This document shows, piece by piece, positions 57,534 to 64,000 of a stretch of DNA of 64,000 bases. Source of the DNA: Whitmania pigra (taxonomy: Eukaryota > Annelida > Clitellata > Hirudinida > Haemopidae). The translations under genes and the position numbers were made by a program. Below the pieces are notes generated by a model. That model was not told the origin of the DNA. It did no database searches and saw nothing but the letters and a program-made list of their open reading frames with translations. The stretch covers positions 1 to 64,000 of the forward strand of contig JAJTWR010000234.1 of the NCBI GenBank assembly GCA_021613335.1, given 5' to 3'. Each line of letters starts with the position of its first letter. Position 1 is the stretch's first letter.

Positions 57534-58610
57534 TCACTCCGCCCGCACGATGCGTGCATCGCGCCTGTCGAGGGCTAGCGCAACGTCATCGCCTTTTTCC
57601 GGGAAGCCGCGTGAATGCTCAATCCGGTTTTGCAGCCGCACGCAGACCTGATGACCGGCTTCGAGCCGGACGACAAAGAGCAGGCTGTCGCCCTGAAAAA
57701 CCACCGTTGAGATCGTGCCCCTGAAAACGTTCTGTTCTTCACTGCCGGCTTCTGCCGGCGCTACGAACCTCAACCGTTCGGGTCGGAGCATCAGAAGCAG
57801 GGGCCCTGATAAGGCTGTGGGAGAATTCGACAGTTTGATGGCCTTTCCACCGTACACGAGGTCTTGCCCCGCGCGCTCAAGCGGCAAGAAGCTCGATTCT
57901 CCAATGAATTCCGCGATGAATTGGTTGGCCGGCTCTTCGTAAAGGCCCGAAGGGGGGGCGATCTGCGCCAACCGCCCTTGCGAGAATACCGCGATGCGGT
58001 CGGACATTGTCAGGGCTTCGCGCTGATCGTGTGTCACGGAAACCGTCGTCATACCGAGACGATCGTGGAGCTTCCGGATCTCGATCTGCATAGTTTCGCG
58101 CAGTTGTTTGTCGAGGGCAGAGAGCGGCTCGTCCATCAGGAGGATGCGCGGCTCGAAGACGATGGCGCGCGCGAGCGCAACGCGCTGGCATTGTCCGCCG
58201 GACAGCTGGTTGACCCGTCGCTCCCCGTAACCGCCGAGCTGCACAAGATCGAGGACATGCTTCACGCGGTCAGAAATGTCCGCGGGGCTGTGTTTGCGCA
58301 GCTTGAGCGGGTAGGCGACGTTCTCTTCGACCGACATATGCGGGAAGAGCGCATAGTTCTGGAACACCATGCCAATATTCCGCTTGTGCGGCGGCAGATG
58401 GACAATCTCCTGATCCGCGATGCGGATCGACCCCTGATTGGGACGGCTGAACCCTGCGATCATCATCAGCAAGGTCGTTTTGCCGGAACCGGACGGTCCC
58501 AGAAGGGTCAGGAATTCACCGGGACGGATATCGAACGACACATCGCCGACGGCGCGTACCCCACCGAAATACTTCGACAGCGATCGGATTTGAACAGGCA
58601 ATGCGGACAT
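57534..58610 (-). CDS. PotA-like ABC transporter ATP-binding protein
   Basis: 358 residues from the ATG at 58610. Walker A LGPSGSGKTT, signature LSGGQCQRVALARA, Walker B ILLMDEPLSALDKQ and switch His in VTHDQREALTM are clear. The C-terminal TOBE domain (LRPERLRFV, TVVFQGDSLLFVVRLEAG) is the PotA/FbpC-type regulatory domain. It powers import by the PotB/PotC channel. Intact. Confidence 0.93.
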   Translation of the reverse strand: MSALPVQIRSLSKYFGGVRAVGDVSFDIRPGEFLTLLGPSGSGKTTLLMMIAGFSRPNQGSIRIADQEIVHLPPHKRNIGMVFQNYALFPHMSVEENVAYPLKLRKHSPADISDRVKHVLDLVQLGGYGERRVNQLSGGQCQRVALARAIVFEPRILLMDEPLSALDKQLRETMQIEIRKLHDRLGMTTVSVTHDQREALTMSDRIAVFSQGRLAQIAPPSGLYEEPANQFIAEFIGESSFLPLERAGQDLVYGGKAIKLSNSPTALSGPLLLMLRPERLRFVAPAEAGSEEQNVFRGTISTVVFQGDSLLFVVRLEAGHQVCVRLQNRIEHSRGFPEKGDDVALALDRRDARIVRAE

Positions 58611-58696
58611 GGGTGTTTGTTCCAGGGTCTGTTCCAGAAGAAACGATCGGCATGGGTAGCGCCCGGCCGCTTTGGCCGGACGCCGACGCACCCCCG

Positions 58697-59735
58697 TTAT
58701 TGCATCGCGGCATCCCACTTCGTCTGGGCTTCGATATTGATGCTGGACCAATGCGGCATGTCGGTGATCAGCTGCCTGGCGATATTTTCGGTGCTCGTCA
58801 CAACATGCGCGGCCTTCTCAGGTGAAATAAGACCTGATCTGAACGCATCCTGATTGAGCGGGCCGTAGGGAATGTAATCTGGCAGACGCGCCTGATACTT
58901 GGGATCAAGCAGGTGGTTGATCAGGCGCATCGCGCCTTCCGGATTGGGCGAGCCTTTCGGAACGACGAGGCATTCCACATCCATTACCGCCTGATTGAGT
59001 GTATAGGCGTAAGGCGCTCCTTCCTTGATCGCCGCGTCGATGCGGGCGGCCCAGATTGTCAGCATGTCGACTTCGCGAGAGGCGGCGAGTTGCGTCGCCT
59101 GCGCGCCGCTCGCCCACTTGACCGTGATGTTCGGCTTGAACTTGACCCAAGCGTTGATCGCACGCGGAATATCGACGGGGTAGACCTTTTCCTTCGGCAC
59201 GCCCTCCGCCATCAGGGCGATTTCGAGATTGGACTGGGGTGTCGTTCCGCCGATCGCACGGGTGCCGGGAAATTTCTTCACATCGAAGAAATCGGCCCAG
59301 TTTTCCGGCGGATTGTTTTTGTAGACGTCCTTGTTGTAGGCAAGCACGGTCGCGTAGGCTGTAAAACCGACCCAATTTTTTGCTCTCAGATGCTCCGGAA
59401 TCCCGGTCGCGTTGGGAATTTTTCGAGTAATCGAGCGGAATCGTCAGCTCTTCCCGAGCCGCCTGATCGCACAGGCCGCCATAGAGTTCCGCAACGTCAA
59501 TCTCGATGGCTCTCGCCTTCACTTTGGTCCGAATGTCGCGGATGCCGCTTGCCAGCACGTATTCCGTCACCTTCATATTCTGCTCTTTAGGCAAGAGGTC
59601 GAGAATGCCCTTCCTAACGCCTTCCTGATAGGCGCCGCCGTAGGATGCATAACTGACGTTTTCCTGCGCAATGGCGGGTAGCGCCAGACACGCCGCCGAT
59701 ACCGCCGATACCGTCGAGAACCCACACAATTTCAT
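58697..59735 (-). CDS. PotD-like periplasmic substrate-binding protein, one apparent frameshift
   Basis: About 346 residues. A signal peptide (FSTVSAVSAACLALPAIAQE) precedes a type II periplasmic binding protein beginning YASYGGAYQEGVRKGILDLL. The frame breaks at a five-T run (59419-59423 on the plus strand) where four would keep frame, then continues with AYNKDVYKNNPPENWADFFD and FPGTRAIGGTTPQSNLE. It belongs to the PotD/putrescine-like extracellular binding family; the ligand may be a polyamine or another small cation or acid. It is the first transporter gene of the operon. Confidence 0.88.
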
Positions 59736-59838
59736 GATTTCCTCCCGTTAGGGACCGCTTTGCAGGTGGTTTTCTGAATACTGATCCGGGGAGCCCGGAG
59801 TTCAGAAGCGCCCTTGGCGTTCCTCTCTTGCGTGTAGA

Positions 59839-60851
<1,013 letters not shown>

Positions 60852-61022
60852 CTAGACTCAATTCGATGGGGCTGTAAACAAAATTGAATGTACGTCCAGC
60901 AAATTTATTTTACCGCCAATCAAAATTGGACGACCGTCCGATTTTATGCATGCTTTGGCGTCAGAAACAGGAATGCGGGCGGATTGTTCGGAGGGGTCGA
61001 CGGCATCGTCAAGAGGAAAAGC

Positions 61023-61172
61023 TTAGGTTTCTAAAGGCGTTGGTTGGCCGGCGCGTTCTCGTCCGAGCGCGACCTGCGCTCCTTCCATTGTTGTGCGGCG
61101 GACGAGCTTGAGTTTGGTGCAGGCGCGTTCGAACTCATCGGCGGTGAAACAGAAACCGCGATCCGTCAGCAT
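61023..61172 (-). CDS. Short frame with a helix-turn-helix-like segment, uncertain
   Basis: A roughly 50-codon frame ending at 61023 reads FTADEFERACTKLKLVRRTT, then EGAQVALGRERAGQPTP. The pattern (Thr-Ala-Asp-Glu-Phe-Glu, Leu-Lys-Leu, Arg-Thr) is reminiscent of TrfB/KorA-type small DNA-binding proteins, but I cannot confirm this by eye. It overlaps the end of the sugar-binding-protein fragment in another frame and has no secure start. Possibly a fragment joined by rearrangement. Confidence 0.25.
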   Translation of the reverse strand: MLTDRGFCFTADEFERACTKLKLVRRTTMEGAQVALGRERAGQPTPLET

Positions 61173-61394
61173 CGGAAATGATAAAGGATACGTGATTGCC
61201 GTTGTTCGTTCCGATATCGGCAATCACGACCGGAACCTTCGCCGCTTGCGCAAGTTGCAGGACGCTGGGCGCCGTCGAACTGTCGGTTGGAGACGGGACG
61301 ATGCCTGCGATTCCACGCGCAATGGCATCCTGGGCGTTCTTTAACCGGTCCGGGCGCTGTTTGCACGGCTGACAGGGCAGGTTTTGCTGGCATA
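61135..61394 (-). pseudogene. Fragment of a sugar-type ABC substrate-binding protein
   Basis: The minus strand encodes AQDAIARGIAGIVPSPTDSS, then LQLAQAAKVPVVIADIGTNN and GNHVSFIISD, a characteristic segment of Peripla_BP_4-type sugar-binding proteins around residues 80-140. The reading stops at 61135 and its upstream side ends at the IS5 copy C insertion point (target duplication ATAT at 61392-61395). No continuation is recognisable on the other side of the element. A dead remnant of a sugar transport gene. Confidence 0.65.
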
Positions 61395-61395
61395 T

Positions 61396-62689
61396 GGACG
61401 CCTCCGGAAACTGGCGTTGGTGACGATTTTATGATTCAATTGTCTGTATCGGTAGATGGATGGAGGCCTTGATGAAGGGTCAGGTTGGTTTCTGGGATTT
61501 CGAACACAGCCTTGAAGCTCTGTCGGCGGAAGGTGATCCGCTGGAGAAACTGGAGCGAACGGTCTGCTTCGAGCAGTTTCGCCCGGCTCTGAGCAAGGCG
61601 GTTCGACGTTCCGACCCCTCGAAAGGGGGACGCCCCCGGTTCGATGTGGTGCTGAAGTTCAAGATGCTGGTCTTGCAGGGGCTCTATGGCCTGTCACTCC
61701 AGCAGACGGCCTACCAGGTGCAAGATCGCCTGACCTGGCTTCGGTTCTGCGGTTTGCGTCCCGGCGAAGCGGTTCCCGACGCCAACACGCTGTGGGATTT
61801 TCGCGAGGCGCTGATCACGGCCAGGGCGCTGGACCGGCTGTTTCAAACCCTCGATCAGATGATTTCCGATGCAGGCTATCTTGCCATGGGCGGCCAGATC
61901 ATTGACGCGACGCTGGTGGCAGCCCCACGCCAGCGCAACAAAGACAGCGAGAAAGAGGCGATCAAAGCCGGTCAAATCCCCGAAGCATGGAAGGGAAGCA
62001 TGGAAGGACAGGCGGCCAAATTACGGCAGAAGGATCGAGAGGCTCGCTGGACGATGAAACTCTCCAAAGCCAGGCCCAAAGAGGATGGGACGCCGCAGAT
62101 CGATATCGCGACCCCGGTCTTTGGCTACAAAAGCCACATTTCCATTGACCGCCGACATGGTATCATCCGCCGCTGCCTCGTCACGGATGCCGCCGCCGCG
62201 GATGGAGCGCGGCTGCGAGAGGGGCTGATTGCCCGGAACACAGCCTCGGATGTATGGGCCGATACGGCATACCGCTCAAAGAGCAACGAGGAATTTCTGC
62301 TTGATCATGGCAAGGTCAGCCGCATCCATCGCAAGAAACCAAAGGGCAGACCGATGAGCAAGGCCACAGCGAGGGCCAATGCGGTGAAGTCCAAAATCCG
62401 CGCCCGCGTTGAGCACGTCTTCGCCGAACAGAAAGATCGCATGAGTCTCTTCATCCGAACCATCGGAAAAGCAAGAGCAGAGGCGACCATCACTCTGGCC
62501 AACATGGCTTACAACATGAAACGCTGGTGCTGGTTGGAAAAAATGAACCCCGTCTGACCTGGGGAACAAGGAAAACGAGGTAAAGTCGCCTCGCAAACCC
62601 CGGAACATCGTCCTCTTCACCCGGCTTATGCCAAAAAACAGCCCTTCCTCAACCAGAGATCCTTAAAAATCAGGTTTCCGGAGGTGTCC
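61396..62689 (+). mobile_element. IS5-family element, copy C, complete
   Basis: 1294 bases with ends GGACGCCTCCGGAAAC (left) and GTTTCCGGAGGTGTCC (right), flanked by a direct ATAT duplication (61392-61395 and 62690-62693). A 4-base duplication is typical of the IS5 family. It is in opposite orientation to copies A and B and carries an intact transposase. Confidence 0.92.
61472..62557 (+). CDS. IS5-family transposase, intact
   Basis: 361 residues from the ATG at 61472, chosen because GGAGG lies five bases upstream; an ATG at 61460 adds four residues. The DDE transposase shows GRPRFDVVLKFKMLVLQGLY (N-terminal DNA-binding region), GGQIIDATLVAAPRQ (first Asp), DVWADTAYRSKSNEE (second Asp) and ARVEHVFAEQKDRMSLF (Glu region, HVFAEQK). 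A 13-base motif GAAGCATGGAAGG occurs twice in tandem at 61982-62007 and is single in copy B; combined with a one-base change nearby the frame stays open. This is the only copy in the window that could transpose as written. Confidence 0.93.
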   Translation: MKGQVGFWDFEHSLEALSAEGDPLEKLERTVCFEQFRPALSKAVRRSDPSKGGRPRFDVVLKFKMLVLQGLYGLSLQQTAYQVQDRLTWLRFCGLRPGEAVPDANTLWDFREALITARALDRLFQTLDQMISDAGYLAMGGQIIDATLVAAPRQRNKDSEKEAIKAGQIPEAWKGSMEGQAAKLRQKDREARWTMKLSKARPKEDGTPQIDIATPVFGYKSHISIDRRHGIIRRCLVTDAAAADGARLREGLIARNTASDVWADTAYRSKSNEEFLLDHGKVSRIHRKKPKGRPMSKATARANAVKSKIRARVEHVFAEQKDRMSLFIRTIGKARAEATITLANMAYNMKRWCWLEKMNPV

Positions 62690-62858
62690 ATATTCTTTCC
62701 TCTTCCTACGACGATTGTCCATAGACAATTGAGTTCGTTGCTTTTTTCTGAGATTTTGAAGGCTGGAAAGTCTCTTCGATCGACGCCGTCGGCATGGCCT
62801 TATCCGATCGCTGGCACTCTCGTGCGCTGCAAGGCGACTTTCGCAACGCCGGCTGAAG

Positions 62859-63221
62859 TCAGGCTTTTTCCAGTATCCGACCGAGCGGGCGGCCAGCGAG
62901 CAAATGCAAATGGAAGTGCGGCACTTCCTGATGGGCGTCGCGCCCGCAATTGGTCAGCACCCGATAGCCGCTATCGGCAACGCCAAGATCGGCGGCAATC
63001 TTTGTCACGGCGGTAAAAAGGGCCGCTGCTTCCGCTGGACTGGCTTTGCCGCCGAAATCGTCGATCGACAGATAGGCCCCCTTGGGAACGATCAGCACAT
63101 GCACGGGGGCCAGCGGATTAATGTCGTGGAATGCATATACATACGCATCCTCATATTGCTTTTTGCTGGGCAGTTCCTTGCGCAAAATACGGGCAAAGAC
63201 ATTATTGGGATCGTAGGACAT
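62859..63221 (-). CDS. HIT-family nucleotide hydrolase (HinT-like)
   Basis: 120 residues from the ATG at 63221; the TTG at 63224 is an unneeded alternative. FARILRKELPSKKQYEDAYV and the histidine triad QEVPHFHLHLLAGRPLG are clear. HinT hydrolyses purine nucleoside phosphoramidates and acyl-adenylates. The start overlaps the hisE stop by one base (TGATG), a common hisE-hinT pairing. Intact. Confidence 0.94.
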   Translation of the reverse strand: MSYDPNNVFARILRKELPSKKQYEDAYVYAFHDINPLAPVHVLIVPKGAYLSIDDFGGKASPAEAAALFTAVTKIAADLGVADSGYRVLTNCGRDAHQEVPHFHLHLLAGRPLGRILEKA

Positions 63222-63565
63222 CAATTCGTTTCCTCATTTTCGGCAGCGATATGGGCAAAACCCGGGATGCTTTCGCGCCGAGCGAGTTCCGCCCAAACTC
63301 TTTCCGGCTTGACCTTGGCATCCGCCCACAAAACCAACAGATGATAGAGCAAATCGGCGCTTTCGCTCACCAGCCGGTCGGGTTTACCGCGCACAGCCTC
63401 GATCAGGGTTTCCACCGCTTCCTCACCGACCTTCTGGGCAATCTTGTGAGTTCCCTTACGAAACAGCTTGGCGGTATAGGAAGTTTCAGGGTCAGCGCCC
63501 TTGCGCTGGTCGAGCGTGACATAGAGTTGATCAAGGATGTGAGCGGTTTCCTTGGTTTTTTCCAT
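63221..63565 (-). CDS. hisE: Phosphoribosyl-ATP pyrophosphatase
   Basis: 114 residues from the ATG at 63565. TSYTAKLFRKGTHKIAQKVG and EEAVETLIEAV hold the metal-binding Glu residues of the MazG-like fold, and SADLLYHLLVLWAD supplies the Asp. It carries out the second step of histidine synthesis, converting phosphoribosyl-ATP to phosphoribosyl-AMP. It follows hisF on the minus strand. Intact. Confidence 0.95.
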   Translation of the reverse strand: MEKTKETAHILDQLYVTLDQRKGADPETSYTAKLFRKGTHKIAQKVGEEAVETLIEAVRGKPDRLVSESADLLYHLLVLWADAKVKPERVWAELARRESIPGFAHIAAENEETN

Positions 63566-63585
63566 TCTATTTTCCCTGATCGGAA

Positions 63586-64000
63586 TTAAGCTGAAACAGG
63601 CGGAGGACGAACCGGCACGCCGTGCCGGGCAAGGGGGCTTTGGCTTCGGCAATCGAATAAGTCGCGAAATGAAAGATCGACGCCGCCAAAACGGCCGAGG
63701 CGCCGCCCGTCAGAATTCCCGCAACCAAATGATCCAGCGTCCCGACGCCGCCCGAGGCAATCACGGGAATGGTTACACTCTCCGCCACTGCGCGCGTCAA
63801 AGCCAGATCGAAGCCGGATTTCGTGCCGTCCCGATCCATCGAGGTCAGCAAAATCTCCCCTGCCCCTGAACGCGCGACGCGCCTAGCCCATGCAACGGCA
63901 TCCAACCCGGTCGGCTGACGTCCGCCATGGGTGAAAACTTCCCAACGCCCCTCAGCCGCCTGCCTGGCATCGATGGCAACGACGATGCATTGGCTGCCAA
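63586..64000 (-). CDS. hisF: Imidazole glycerol phosphate synthase cyclase subunit, 5' part outside window, one apparent frameshift
   Basis: The C-terminal half of HisF is visible from the right edge: [14 protein letters not shown] (catalytic Asp130 region), [40 protein letters not shown] and [16 protein letters not shown], the phosphate-binding loops of the TIM barrel. Near 63625, at a C/G run, the frame breaks; the alternate frame continues ARHGVPVRP and stops at 63586. HisF forms the ammonia-using half of the glutamine amidotransferase with HisH. The run hisF-hisE-hinT is a standard alphaproteobacterial arrangement. Confidence 0.92.

Overview
The window looks like a chromosomal stretch of an alphaproteobacterium, most likely Rhodospirillales-like. 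This rests on moderately high GC, an ATP-synthase Fo operon with duplicated b and b' subunits (atpI-B-E-F'-F), an rlpA/dsbA/smc block near mutY and a DUF721 gene, and several branched-chain-type ABC and TRAP transporters. No rRNA is present and there is one tRNA (Glu, CTC anticodon). The assignment is inference from gene content only.

Layout. (1) 1-5.7 kb, minus strand: an M20 deacylase, a LacI regulator, both subunits of a 3-oxoacid CoA-transferase, an aminotransferase and a DinB-like protein. (2) 5.7-10.0 kb: an ABC-F ATPase facing away from a creatininase-family gene and a glycosyltransferase with a degenerate methyltransferase-like N-terminus. (3) 10.0-17.5 kb, plus strand: a complete six-gene toluene-4-monooxygenase-type diiron monooxygenase operon (alpha, gamma, Rieske ferredoxin, effector, beta, reductase) behind a near-perfect sigma-54 promoter and an upstream inverted repeat. 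It is followed by its probable V4R/sigma-54 activator and an isochorismatase-family hydrolase. (4) 17.5-19.1 kb: a broken MlrC-like gene and an IS481 remnant carrying a small inverted segment. (5) 19.2-30.8 kb: housekeeping genes (ATP synthase Fo, smc, dsbA, rlpA, Sel1 protein, WecA-like transferase, mutY, DUF721). (6) 31-39.3 kb: a livG-acyl-CoA ligase-livH-livM-livK-livF-paaK-like uptake-and-activation cluster, then tRNA-Glu. (7) 39.5-43.4 kb: a TrmN6-like methyltransferase and a TRAP transporter. (8) 43.7-50.1 kb: an insertion-sequence graveyard (an IS481 copy split by IS256, a degenerate IS5/IS427 copy, two adjacent IS5 copies) around an ada gene. (9) 50.5-60.8 kb, minus strand: a catabolic island with an ADP-forming acyl-CoA synthetase, TetR regulator, acyl-CoA dehydrogenase, two enoyl-CoA hydratase genes (one internally deleted), a PotABCD-type ABC transporter and a nitronate monooxygenase. 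(10) 61.4-62.7 kb: an intact IS5 copy, then hinT-hisE-hisF running off the right edge.

A dominant property of the window is the number of single-base frame breaks, many of them exactly at homopolymers and in otherwise perfectly conserved genes (monooxygenase alpha subunit, DUF721, livG, potD-like, hisF). Most are probably sequencing or assembly errors, so I annotate these as genes with apparent frameshifts. I reserve pseudogene for loci with additional damage such as missing ends, internal deletion or IS insertion.

Functionally the window joins oxidation of a small hydrocarbon or aromatic (the monooxygenase) with several acyl-CoA activation and thioester-metabolism modules (ScoAB, AMP-forming ligase, PaaK-like ligase, ADP-forming synthetase, acyl-CoA dehydrogenase and hydratases) and three solute importers. 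This suggests a metabolically versatile heterotroph using organic acids and hydrocarbons.
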